From Gordoniibacillus chartarius (lineage in GTDB: Bacteria > Bacillota > Bacilli > Paenibacillales > NBRC-103111), in NCBI RefSeq assembly GCF_042432825.1, contig NZ_JBHLWN010000071.1, positions 1 to 64,000 of the forward strand: a DNA stretch of 64,000 nucleotides, in the 5' to 3' direction. How positions within the stretch are numbered: position 1 is the stretch's first letter; each line of letters starts with the position of its first letter. The position numbers were made by a program, and so were the translations under genes. Positions 1 to 7,429 of this stretch are shown one piece after another. A model generated the notes under the pieces. It was not told the origin of the DNA. It saw only the letters and a list, made by a program, of their open reading frames with translations, and made no database searches.

Positions 1-155
1 GTAAAATTTTTCAATAATTAAGGTTTCGTCTGTTCTGTGAGGTTTCTTGCAACGCTAGTGTGTGCTTATCCCATATAATACCATCCGGCGAATACGAATG
101 CAAACCTTCGCTCTAATAACTTAAGGGATAAAATCACAAAACTTTATGACAACTA
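1..155. other. Left-edge stretch without a recognised gene
   Basis: AT-richer DNA at the window edge. It lies downstream of the minus-strand hydrolase gene. I see no open frame, strong hairpin or promoter that I can support. Confidence 0.4.
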
Positions 156-929
156 TTAAAACGCAGCGTCCAACCATTCGCGAACAGCGGCGTTCCACAG
201 CTCGGGCCGCTCGACGTTCGCGGCGTGGCCCGCACCCTCGATGCGCCGCAGTACGGCGCCCGGAATTGCGGCTGCCATCGCTTCGGCGCCAGAGAATGGC
301 ATAATCGTATCGCCTTCTGCACCGATAACGAGGGTCGGGACGCGGATCGAGCCGAGCTGCGCCGTGCTGTCCGGCCGGTCGGCCATCGCGAGCACGGCGG
401 CGATTAAGCCCTGCGGCTTCTGGGTGAGCATCATTCGCTGCAGTCGATTGCGCTGCTCCTCTGAAGCGGCCGGCGACAGGAGCTTCGGCAGCATCGCCGA
501 AGCCGCCGCTGCCGCACCCTGTTCACGGATGGACTGGGCCATCTTTGCACGGCCGGCCTTGCCCTCTTCGGTATCGGCTTCCGCCTTCGTATTCGTCAGA
601 ATGACCCCCGATACGAGCTCGGGATGGCGCCGCAGCAGGGCAAACAGCACATAGCCTCCCATCGAGAAGCCGGCTACGATTGCTTTGCGCAGCCCTAAAC
701 GATGGAGCAGGGAGGCCACATCGTCGGCCATTTGGTCCATACTTGTCGTTTCCGTCGCCTCCGACAAGCCGCAGCCCCGCAAATCCGGAGTAATGACACG
801 ATACTTGTCCGAGAAGAAGGCAAGCTGCTCGTCCCACATCGTCCCGTCCAGCGGAAAACCGTGGAGCAGCACGAGCGGCTCGCCCTCTCCTTGTTCGCGA
901 TAGTAGATTCCGTTACTGATCGATTCCAT
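156..929 (-). CDS. Alpha/beta hydrolase
   Basis: A 257-residue cytoplasmic alpha/beta-hydrolase fold enzyme. The oxyanion motif HGFPLDG lies near residues 24-30, the nucleophile elbow GFSMG places Ser89, and the other triad members are probably Asp207 (GAEGD) and His235 (GAGHA). This order is typical of small esterases, carboxylesterases and 3-oxoadipate enol-lactonase-like enzymes, but the substrate cannot be read from sequence. The ATG follows a strong AGGAGGAG ribosome site. The gene stands alone and diverges from lysC, with about 135 bases between them. No signal peptide is seen. Family assignment is firm; a specific function is not claimed. Confidence 0.85.
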   Translation of the reverse strand: MESISNGIYYREQGEGEPLVLLHGFPLDGTMWDEQLAFFSDKYRVITPDLRGCGLSEATETTSMDQMADDVASLLHRLGLRKAIVAGFSMGGYVLFALLRRHPELVSGVILTNTKAEADTEEGKAGRAKMAQSIREQGAAAAASAMLPKLLSPAASEEQRNRLQRMMLTQKPQGLIAAVLAMADRPDSTAQLGSIRVPTLVIGAEGDTIMPFSGAEAMAAAIPGAVLRRIEGAGHAANVERPELWNAAVREWLDAAF

Positions 930-991
930 TCTTCAAAGCTCTCCTCCTATACCGAGATTGCTTTCTTTCATATTGTAGCCTTCATTTTTTG

Positions 992-1022
992 TTGCCACAA
1001 GTTGGGCGCATTATGCTATAAT
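992..1022 (+). promoter_or_regulatory. Probable sigma-A promoter of lysC (extended -10)
   Basis: TTGCCA at 992-997 and TATAAT at 1017-1022, preceded by TG one base upstream (extended -10). The 19-base spacer is long, but the extended -10 can compensate. Transcription would start near 1029, leaving a leader of only about 35 bases before lysC. Confidence 0.55.
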
Positions 1023-1063
1023 GTTGAAATGATTGTGAATGTGACCGATTGGAGTGAGCAGTT

Positions 1064-2320
1064 GTGGCGCTTATTGTTATGAAGTTCGGCGGGAGCTCCG
1101 TCGGCGATGCGGAACGCATGAAGCGGGTCGCAAGGCGGATTGTCGAACGTAAACAAGAGGGGAACCAAATCGTGGTCGTTGTGTCCGCGATGGGAGATAC
1201 GACGGACGATCTGATCGATCTGTCCAAGCAAATTTGCGAAGGAACGCCGTCTGCGCGCGAGATGGATATGCTGCTGACGACCGGCGAGCAAGTATCGGTA
1301 GCGCTCCTGTCCATGGCCGTGCAGAGCCTCGGCGAACCTGCGGTCTCGTATACCGGATGGCAGGCCGGTATGTACACGGAAGCCGTACACGGCAAGGCGC
1401 GTATTACGGACATTCAGCCGGATCGGGTACTGAAATCCGCACAAGCAGGCAGCGTCGTCATCGTTGCCGGCTTCCAGGGGATGACGACTGAAGGCGAAAT
1501 TACGACACTGGGCCGCGGCGGTTCGGATACGACGGCTGTCGCTCTGGCGGCGGCGATCAAAGCCGATCTATGCGAAATTTACACGGACGTGGACGGCGTA
1601 TATTCGACCGACCCGCGGGTCGTCAAGGTAGCGCGGAAGCTGAAGGAAATTTCGTACGACGAAATGCTGGAGCTGGCCAACCTCGGTGCGGCCGTTCTTC
1701 ATCCGCGTGCAGTCGAGTATGCCAAAAATTACAACGTGGCGCTGGTCGTCCGTTCGAGCTTTACCCAAAATGAAGGAACTCAAGTGAAGGAGGAAGCGGT
1801 CATGGAGCAAGGGATCGTCGTACGCGGCATCGCTTATGATAAGAACGTCGCAAGAATCAGCATTCTGGGAGTGCCGGAGAAGCCGGGCCAGCTGGCCAAA
1901 GTGTTCACGGCGCTGGCAAAGGAGCAGATCGACGTCGATATTATCGTACAAAGCGGTGTTATCGCCGGTGCGGCCGACTTCTCGTTCACGACGGCTCTGA
2001 CCGACCTGGACAAAGCGCTGGCGGTCATCGAAAGCATTCGCTCCGACATCGGCTTCCGTGAAGCAACGCACGAAACCGACCTCGTGAAAGTTTCGATCGT
2101 AGGCGCTGGCATGGTCAGCACGCCGGGCGTCGCCGCAAAAATGTTCGAGACGATCTCCGAGCTGGGCGTGACGATCTCTCTTGTCAGCACATCGGAAATC
2201 AAAATGTCCTGCGTGATCAAGCAGGCTCACCTGGCCGAAGTCGTTCGCGCCCTGCATACCGCATTCGGTCTTGACACGACGGAGCAAGCCTACGTCGGCG
2301 GCCCGCAAGAGCGCCGGTAA
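1064..2320 (+). CDS. lysC: Aspartokinase, class II with internal beta-subunit start
   Basis: Aspartate kinase phosphorylates L-aspartate, the first step to lysine, diaminopimelate, threonine and methionine. The 418 residues show the N-terminal kinase motif KFGGSS (residues 7-12), GRGGSD (150-155) and YTDVDGVYSTDPR (173-185), then two C-terminal ACT domains from about residue 260 for feedback control. The GTG start at 1064 follows GGAGTGA. An in-frame ATG at 1802 (codon 247) is preceded by AAGGAGG with good spacing. Translation from it would give a 172-residue regulatory beta chain, as known for B. subtilis aspartokinase II. A Rho-independent terminator follows. The leader is too short for a lysine riboswitch. 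Confidence 0.95.
   Translation: MALIVMKFGGSSVGDAERMKRVARRIVERKQEGNQIVVVVSAMGDTTDDLIDLSKQICEGTPSAREMDMLLTTGEQVSVALLSMAVQSLGEPAVSYTGWQAGMYTEAVHGKARITDIQPDRVLKSAQAGSVVIVAGFQGMTTEGEITTLGRGGSDTTAVALAAAIKADLCEIYTDVDGVYSTDPRVVKVARKLKEISYDEMLELANLGAAVLHPRAVEYAKNYNVALVVRSSFTQNEGTQVKEEAVMEQGIVVRGIAYDKNVARISILGVPEKPGQLAKVFTALAKEQIDVDIIVQSGVIAGAADFSFTTALTDLDKALAVIESIRSDIGFREATHETDLVKVSIVGAGMVSTPGVAAKMFETISELGVTISLVSTSEIKMSCVIKQAHLAEVVRALHTAFGLDTTEQAYVGGPQERR
1786..1804 (+). promoter_or_regulatory. Internal ribosome binding site and start for the LysC beta subunit
   Basis: GTGAAGGAGG followed eight or so bases later by an in-frame ATG at 1802-1804 inside lysC. The position, just before the ACT domains, matches the internal translation start known for B. 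subtilis aspartokinase II, where a separate beta subunit is made. Confidence 0.65.
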
Positions 2321-2336
2321 TCCTAACATAACGCAA

Positions 2337-2371
2337 AGAACCGTCCAACAACCGGACGGTTCTTTTTTCTA
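2337..2371 (+). terminator. Rho-independent terminator of lysC
   Basis: Stem AGAACCGTCC / GGACGGTTCT with a short A/C-rich loop, followed by a T run, 17 bases after the lysC stop codon. Confidence 0.85.
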
Positions 2372-2454
2372 TCCCCCAACCAATCTGCGGGGCATGCAGG
2401 ACTTTAGAGTGCTCGTAGTGAAGCATGAAACCAAGTGCCGGAGAGACGACTTTT

Positions 2455-2501
2455 AAAGCCGCATTCTGACCGCGCCATATCAATCATAAGAATGCGGCTT
2501 T
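2455..2501. repeat. 13-bp perfect inverted repeat
   Basis: AAAGCCGCATTCT at 2455-2467 is repeated inverted at 2489-2501, with a 21-base loop. It lies between lysC and the converging DUF441 gene. The stem ends in A/T-rich sequence on the minus side, so it may stop minus-strand transcription, but no long T run is present. Confidence 0.55.
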
Positions 2502-2577
2502 AACGGAGACCGGAAGCATTTGGATTCGATGCGGAACGAAGCAGCACTCCCTACAACCTTCACCATCCCCTGCGACC

Positions 2578-3042
2578 TCACCGAAGCTTGTCCGCCAAAA
2601 ACGAAAACACCTTCAGCAAAAAGGCCGTAATCCCCGCCGCCATCAGAGGCCCGACCGGAATGCCACGCAGAAACACAATCCCGAAGATCGAGCCGATCAC
2701 TAGACCGACGATGAGCTGCGGGTCCCATTTTAACAGCTCCAGCCCTTTACCGTTCATATACGTAGCGATAGCACCGCCAACAAGAGCCAAGATCCCGGGC
2801 CATGATGTAAACACGGACAGCACGTCCCGCGTAGAAATGCGCTCGCTCGCAAACGGCACAAGCACGCCCATTGTTAAAAACAGCAAGCCCAGCTCCAGCC
2901 CTCGCCGTTCAATGGAAGGCAAATATCGCTCCAGCGCGATGAGCTTGACGATCAAGAGAACACATGCCGCTGTCGTAATAATATGCGAGCGTCCAAGCAA
3001 CCCGACCAAGATCAAAATGACAAGCAGCACTGTTCCATTCAT
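2578..3042 (-). CDS. DUF441 family membrane protein
   Basis: A 154-residue very hydrophobic protein with about four predicted membrane segments, beginning MNGTVLLVILILVGLLGRS. Length, composition and the motif GSIFGIVFLRGIPVGPLMAAG near the C-terminus fit the DUF441 (YeaL/YtwI) family of inner-membrane proteins, whose function is unknown. The ATG at 3042 is chosen because the hydrophobic N-terminus begins there; the upstream in-frame sequence is basic and unlike the family. It lies downstream of comB on the same strand with 82 bases between. Confidence 0.8.
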   Translation of the reverse strand: MNGTVLLVILILVGLLGRSHIITTAACVLLIVKLIALERYLPSIERRGLELGLLFLTMGVLVPFASERISTRDVLSVFTSWPGILALVGGAIATYMNGKGLELLKWDPQLIVGLVIGSIFGIVFLRGIPVGPLMAAGITAFLLKVFSFLADKLR

Positions 3043-3124
3043 ACGAAGAAAACCCCTTGTCCCGAATTTCATCTCTACATTGTATGTCGGGACAAAGGGA
3101 ATAGAACGCACGCCGGCTCTTTGC

Positions 3125-3853
3125 TTACGGCCGGTGCGGCGGTATTTTGCCAAGCGGAACGAGAACACCCTCATGCAGCATAGGCACGATATCGTAAACA
3201 TTACACTGGGCGCAAAACAGTACGTCGTCGCGGAAGCCGATGCGGCTGAGCCGCCTGCCGTTCGACGTGGCCAGCAGCGCGGCTGCCAGGTCTTTCTGCT
3301 CGTAACGGTAGCCGGCCAGCAGGGCGAGACCGAGGTCGTTCAGCTCGACCGGCTGCAGGCGGAGAAGCTCATCGGCGATAAGCCCGGCGCAAAGGCCGTC
3401 CTCCCATGAAAATACATCCTGCGTTCCGGCGCAAATGATCGCAATATCCCGCTGCAGCTCCGCCGCCGCCGCCGCACAAGCGCGGGCGTTAAGAAAAGAG
3501 CCGGCCAGAACGCGGGATGCCCGCTGCGCCTTCTGGATCCCCCGCGTCCCGTTGGTAGTCGTCATGACGACACGGCGGCCCTGAACGATATCCGCACGGT
3601 ATTCGGAAGGGGAGTTCCCGAGATCGAAGCCGGGAATTTTTTTGCAGGCCCTTTCGCCCCCTAGCAAATCCCCGGGCTGCTGAAGCTGCTTGGCTTGTTG
3701 AACCGTTTCGACAGGGACGACGCCGCTGGCACCGTAAGCGAGTGCGGTAGTCAGCGTGCTTGTGGCTCGCAGAGCGTCGATGACGATGACGGTGCGATGA
3801 AGCAGGTCGTCGGTAGTCGCCTCGGCGATCGTGCCGATTACATCCACGTGCAT
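3125..3853 (-). CDS. comB: 2-phosphosulfolactate phosphatase
   Basis: A ComB-family phosphatase of 242 residues. ComB removes phosphate from 2-phosphosulfolactate to give sulfolactate. In methanogens this feeds coenzyme M synthesis; in B. subtilis the homologue YitC belongs to sulfolactate formation in spores. Visible family features are the N-terminal VIVIDALRATSTL segment, the TTTNGTRG motif and an ICAGT segment in the middle. It lies 37 bases downstream of comA on the same strand, so the two probably form one operon. In a spore former the likely role is spore sulfolactate, which is inference. Confidence 0.9.
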   Translation of the reverse strand: MHVDVIGTIAEATTDDLLHRTVIVIDALRATSTLTTALAYGASGVVPVETVQQAKQLQQPGDLLGGERACKKIPGFDLGNSPSEYRADIVQGRRVVMTTTNGTRGIQKAQRASRVLAGSFLNARACAAAAAELQRDIAIICAGTQDVFSWEDGLCAGLIADELLRLQPVELNDLGLALLAGYRYEQKDLAAALLATSNGRRLSRIGFRDDVLFCAQCNVYDIVPMLHEGVLVPLGKIPPHRP

Positions 3854-3890
3854 TCGCTATCCCTCCTTGCACAGAGCTATCATGTCGGAA

Positions 3891-4730
3891 TTACACGCTT
3901 GGCATACCGGATTCGCCGTCTGCCTTGGACCGCTTAGTTCCAAAGTGGAACGTATCCGAACGAAGGCCGCGGCGCAGGGCCTCCAGCGCGACGACGTCAT
4001 GGGCCGGAATGTTGCCCAGATTGACCTCCGGTCCGAGCAGTTGGAGCAGATGAACCTGCTGCTGCTTCTGCGGCGCTTCCCACAGCAGCACATCGCGGCT
4101 TGGAATAGCGGCTAATACGGCTTCCAGCTCTTCATCTTTGCATTTGCCGTGCTCGTCGTAAATGCCGACGCCGGCTCCGGACTCCCGGCCTTCGATCGTG
4201 ACAAGCTCCGCGCCGGTTTGCAAGTCGATCATCACCGTTTCGATCAGCTCCTGCAGCTCGATCGTCGAGCCCCAGCCTTTCTTGCCATACTCCGTAATGA
4301 CGGCAAGACCTTCCTGTACGCCGCGCGTAATCAGCTCGCTGCGCAAGCTGCGGTCGACTTCAATAGTGCCGTCGGACACCTCGAGGCCGGTGAAGCCTAA
4401 AGACAGTACCGTTTCCAAGTACGAATCGATTTCCTTCTGTGCGATGGCTACTTCGAGGAACGTACCGCCCGGATAGATGATAATATCATTTTTTTTCGCC
4501 ATTTCGATTTTTCGTGTCAGCAGCGATGTCGGGTATAGGGGCGATGTGCCAAAGCCGATTTTCAGCATATCGATATGCTCGGCTGCCGTTTGAAGCAGGT
4601 CCTCGAACGCGTTCAATCCCAGTCCTTTATCGATCACCATCGTTTTCCCAGAAGTTCTAGGCTTCGCCTGTCTGCGCTGGGTTGGATCGAGCAGGACCGG
4701 CGCCCATGCCGGTTGGGAAGTCACTTCCAT
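3891..4730 (-). CDS. comA: Phosphosulfolactate synthase
   Basis: ComA-family enzyme of 279 residues that adds sulfite to phosphoenolpyruvate to form phosphosulfolactate. It is a TIM-barrel protein. The segment GKTMVIDKGLGLNAFEDLL, the DMLKIGFGTS motif, EVSDGTIEVD and TIEGRESGAGVGIYD are typical of the family (B. subtilis YitD). The ATG at 4730 follows a good GTGAGGAG site. It starts the comA-comB operon. The first 28 residues are rich in Pro, Gln and Arg and look like a disordered extension. There are no genes for later coenzyme M steps nearby, consistent with sulfolactate as end product. Confidence 0.92.
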   Translation of the reverse strand: MEVTSQPAWAPVLLDPTQRRQAKPRTSGKTMVIDKGLGLNAFEDLLQTAAEHIDMLKIGFGTSPLYPTSLLTRKIEMAKKNDIIIYPGGTFLEVAIAQKEIDSYLETVLSLGFTGLEVSDGTIEVDRSLRSELITRGVQEGLAVITEYGKKGWGSTIELQELIETVMIDLQTGAELVTIEGRESGAGVGIYDEHGKCKDEELEAVLAAIPSRDVLLWEAPQKQQQVHLLQLLGPEVNLGNIPAHDVVALEALRRGLRSDTFHFGTKRSKADGESGMPSV

Positions 4731-4880
4731 ATCGTCAATCTCCTCACCGTTACAAGATGGTGTTTCATGCGTTCATCTTATGCATCGGGAGGTAGTGTGG
4801 TGCCCACCATGCCTAAAAAGAGACGAGCCCGCATACGATGGTACAAACCCCTAATTTACGCATTCGAAGGAGAGAAAGCA

Positions 4881-5147
4881 ATGATCAACAAAATCGTCAT
4901 GAGCATGGCTTCGCTGCGCCTCATGTCCGGAACGATCGAAATTATTGCGGCACTGATCATGCTGCGCCTGAACCAGGTTGATAAAGCGCTGCTGGTCAAT
5001 TCCGGGCTGGCGCTAGTCGGGCCGCTCGTGCTGCTGACGACGACGACAATCGGACTCGTGGGCATAGCGGAGAAACTATCATACGGCAAAATGGTATGGG
5101 TACTGCTAGGCGTCGTCTGCCTCTTCATCGGGATTCTCAAAAAATAG
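4881..5147 (+). CDS. yqhV: YqhV family membrane protein (DUF2619)
   Basis: A small 88-residue membrane protein with three predicted helices. It matches B. subtilis YqhV in size, hydrophobic pattern and position immediately upstream of spoIIIAA. The ATG at 4881 follows GAAGGAGAG. Function is unknown. It is separated from spoIIIAA by 72 bases containing a sigma-E-like promoter, so it is probably not always co-transcribed with the spoIIIA operon. Confidence 0.8.
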   Translation: MINKIVMSMASLRLMSGTIEIIAALIMLRLNQVDKALLVNSGLALVGPLVLLTTTTIGLVGIAEKLSYGKMVWVLLGVVCLFIGILKK

Positions 5148-5156
5148 AAGAATGGG

Positions 5157-5185
5157 GCATAGAACGATAGATTGGTTCATAGGAT
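5157..5185 (+). promoter_or_regulatory. Sigma-E-like promoter of the spoIIIA operon
   Basis: GCATAGA (5157-5163), 14-base spacer, CATAGGAT (5178-5185). This fits the known sigma-E pattern (kmATATT, 14-15 bases, CATACAmT) at the ATA of the -35 and at CATA..AT of the -10. It lies 35 bases upstream of spoIIIAA, whose B. subtilis orthologue is sigma-E dependent. Confidence 0.55.
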
Positions 5186-5219
5186 ACGAGTGAGAAGCTG
5201 TCCGGGAAGGAGGCAAGGC

Positions 5220-6260
5220 ATGATTGAAGCGATTGTTTCTTTCATGCCGGCTTCGCTGCAGCGCTGCCTAAGGCCTGTATGGCGTGATGCGGAGCCGGAG
5301 CTGGAGGAAATCCGCGTGCGCGCGGAACGTCCGCTGGAGCTTAGGCTCGCGAGCGGAAGCCGTTTTGTCGGCGAATGCGGCCGTTTCGTCCGGCAGCAGG
5401 AAGCGTACCGGCCGACAGCATTCGACTGCGCCGCCATCCTCGAGCTGCTGACGAATCATTCGGCTTATTCGTATGAGGAAGAGCTCAGGCTAGGATATAT
5501 AACGATTCCCGGCGGACACCGCGTCGGTCTTGCCGGACGGGCCGTGCTCGAAAGCGGCAAGCTTCGGCTGCTGCGCGACGTGAGCTCGTTCAACTTTCGA
5601 TTAGCCAGGGAGGTGAAAGGGGCGGCCAAGCCTTATTTGTCGAGCTTGCTCGATCCGCAGGCGCGAACGGTGCATCATACGCTCATCGTTTCGCCGCCGC
5701 AGCACGGCAAGACGACGTTCGCCCGCGATCTCATTCGAATGCTGAGCGCGGGGGAGTGGCCTGATGGCGACAGCAGACTGGCCGCATATGACCGCGGACT
5801 GAAAGTCGGAGTCGTGGACGAGCGCTCCGAGCTCGCCGCTTGCGTAAAGGGGATTCCTCGCTTCGATCTCGGTCCGCGCACCGACGTGCTGGACGGGTGT
5901 CCGAAAGCGGAAGGAATGATGATGCTGATCCGCTCCATGTCGCCTCAAGTGCTTGTGGCCGACGAGCTTGGCCGGCCGGAGGATGCGGCCGCGGTTCGGG
6001 AAGCGATTCACGCCGGCATTCGGGTCATCGCTACGGCACACGGAGACGACGCGGATGACGTCAGGCGCCGTCCGGCGCTGCGCGAGCTGCTGAGCGAGGG
6101 TGCTTTCCGCCGTATCGTCGCGCTGCGGCGCGAGCCGGGACGCATGCTGCAGGCGACGGTGTGGGACGAGCAGGGCAAGGTGATCTTGGCGCCGCCGGTA
6201 GGCAGGTCGACCGGGGGCGTTACGCCATCCGCCGCCCTTCGGGAGGTGGAACGAAGATGA
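5220..6260 (+). CDS. spoIIIAA: Stage III sporulation protein AA, ATPase
   Basis: The 346-residue mother-cell ATPase of the SpoIIIA-SpoIIQ channel between mother cell and forespore. It is related to type II/IV secretion ATPases. A Walker A-like motif SPPQHGKTT lies at residues 158-166, and an acidic Walker B region VLVADELGRPEDA comes later. The ATG at 5220 follows GGAAGGAGG; more upstream in-frame codons lack a ribosome site. It is the first gene of the spoIIIAA-AH operon and its stop codon overlaps the start of spoIIIAB (ATGA). Confidence 0.95.
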   Translation: MIEAIVSFMPASLQRCLRPVWRDAEPELEEIRVRAERPLELRLASGSRFVGECGRFVRQQEAYRPTAFDCAAILELLTNHSAYSYEEELRLGYITIPGGHRVGLAGRAVLESGKLRLLRDVSSFNFRLAREVKGAAKPYLSSLLDPQARTVHHTLIVSPPQHGKTTFARDLIRMLSAGEWPDGDSRLAAYDRGLKVGVVDERSELAACVKGIPRFDLGPRTDVLDGCPKAEGMMMLIRSMSPQVLVADELGRPEDAAAVREAIHAGIRVIATAHGDDADDVRRRPALRELLSEGAFRRIVALRREPGRMLQATVWDEQGKVILAPPVGRSTGGVTPSAALREVERR

Positions 6261-6772
6261 AGCTGATCGGTGCCGTCATCGTGCTGCTGGCAGCTACGCT
6301 GTTCGGCTTCTTCCAGGCTCTTCAGCTCGCCCGGCGGCCGAGACAAATTCGCGAGCTCGTTTCCGTCCTGCAGCGGCTTGAGACGGAAATCGTCTACGGC
6401 TCTACGCCGCTGCCGGAAGCGCTGCGCAGCATCGCGGGGCATTCGGGGGAGCCGGCGGGCTCATTGCTGAGGGACGTCGCCTCCGGGCTCATCTCGAAGC
6501 CGCAGGCGCCCCTGCGAGAGCAGTGGCACGAGGCCTGTCTGCGGGCGTGGCGGCGATCGGCGATGAAGGCGCCCGAGCTGGAGGCGTTCAGCCGGCTGGG
6601 AGCTACACTCGGCCTGTCCGACCGCATCGACCAGGCGAAGCATCTGCGGCTAGCCGCCGCCCAGCTGCAGGCGGAGGAAGAGTCGGCTCGCGACGATCAG
6701 AGGCGGTATGAAACGATGTGGCGCAGTTTGGGCGTTCTGGTCGGAGCTCTCATCGTTATTTTGATGTATTAA
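6257..6772 (+). CDS. spoIIIAB: Stage III sporulation protein AB
   Basis: A 171-residue membrane protein of the SpoIIIA complex, with membrane segments at the extreme N-terminus and C-terminus and a helical domain between them, resembling the GspF fold of type II secretion. The start overlaps the spoIIIAA stop by four bases, indicating translational coupling. It is required for engulfed-forespore gene expression in B. subtilis. Length agrees with the family. Confidence 0.93.
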   Translation: MKLIGAVIVLLAATLFGFFQALQLARRPRQIRELVSVLQRLETEIVYGSTPLPEALRSIAGHSGEPAGSLLRDVASGLISKPQAPLREQWHEACLRAWRRSAMKAPELEAFSRLGATLGLSDRIDQAKHLRLAAAQLQAEEESARDDQRRYETMWRSLGVLVGALIVILMY

Positions 6773-6786
6773 GAGGGGTGCCCTAG

Positions 6787-6990
6787 ATGAACGTGGATGT
6801 GAACGCCATTTTCCAAATTGCCGGCATCGGAATTATTATCGCCATGATTCATACGGTGCTGAAGCAGATGGGGAAGGAAGATATGGCCCACTGGGTAACG
6901 GTCATCGGCTTCGTGGTCGTGCTGTTCATGGTGGTCAGCATGCTTGACAGTCTGTTCAAGGAAATCAAGACGATCTTTCTGTTCCAGTAG
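6787..6990 (+). CDS. spoIIIAC: Stage III sporulation protein AC
   Basis: A 67-residue protein with two predicted membrane helices, matching SpoIIIAC in length and in the segment beginning FQIAGIGIIIAMIHTVLKQMG. It is a core membrane part of the SpoIIIA channel. The ATG follows AGAGGGG. It lies between spoIIIAB and spoIIIAD with very short gaps, as in B. subtilis. Confidence 0.95.
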   Translation: MNVDVNAIFQIAGIGIIIAMIHTVLKQMGKEDMAHWVTVIGFVVVLFMVVSMLDSLFKEIKTIFLFQ

Positions 6991-6998
6991 GTGAAGCC

Positions 6999-7388
6999 GT
7001 GGAAATCATCCAAATTGTCGGGGTGGGGCTGCTCGCCACCGTACTCGTGCTGATCATCAAAGAGCAGAAGCCGATGTTCGCTTTCCTGCTCGCAACGTTC
7101 ACCGGGATCGTCATTTTTTTGTATTTGATCGGTAAAATATCCGCCGTCATCCAAATGCTGGAGGATTTGGCGCTGAAATCGAACATTAACATGATTTTTT
7201 TAAAGACGATTTTGAAAATTATCGGGATCGCCTATATCGCTGAATTCGGCGCCCAAGTCGTGCGCGACGCCGGACAAGAGTCGATCGCCTCGAAGATTGA
7301 GCTCGCCGGCAAAATTCTCATTATCGTCATGGCCATTCCGATCATTAAGGTCATTATCGAGACCGTGGTCAAGCTGCTGCCGGCCTAA
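6999..7388 (+). CDS. spoIIIAD: Stage III sporulation protein AD
   Basis: A 129-residue membrane protein with about four hydrophobic helices; the segment IGIAYIAEFGAQVVRDAGQ is typical of SpoIIIAD. It probably forms the membrane platform with SpoIIIAC and SpoIIIAE. The start is a GTG at 6999, eight bases after the spoIIIAC stop. No strong ribosome site precedes it, so it may depend on coupling to the upstream gene. Confidence 0.94.
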   Translation: MEIIQIVGVGLLATVLVLIIKEQKPMFAFLLATFTGIVIFLYLIGKISAVIQMLEDLALKSNINMIFLKTILKIIGIAYIAEFGAQVVRDAGQESIASKIELAGKILIIVMAIPIIKVIIETVVKLLPA

Positions 7389-7429
7389 CGCGTATGAGCG
7401 GGCGCAGAGCGAGAAGGAGGAGTTCCAAC

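Noticed and set aside
930..1063. Lysine riboswitch before lysC
   Set aside because: Too little space between promoter and start, and no L-box pairing is seen.
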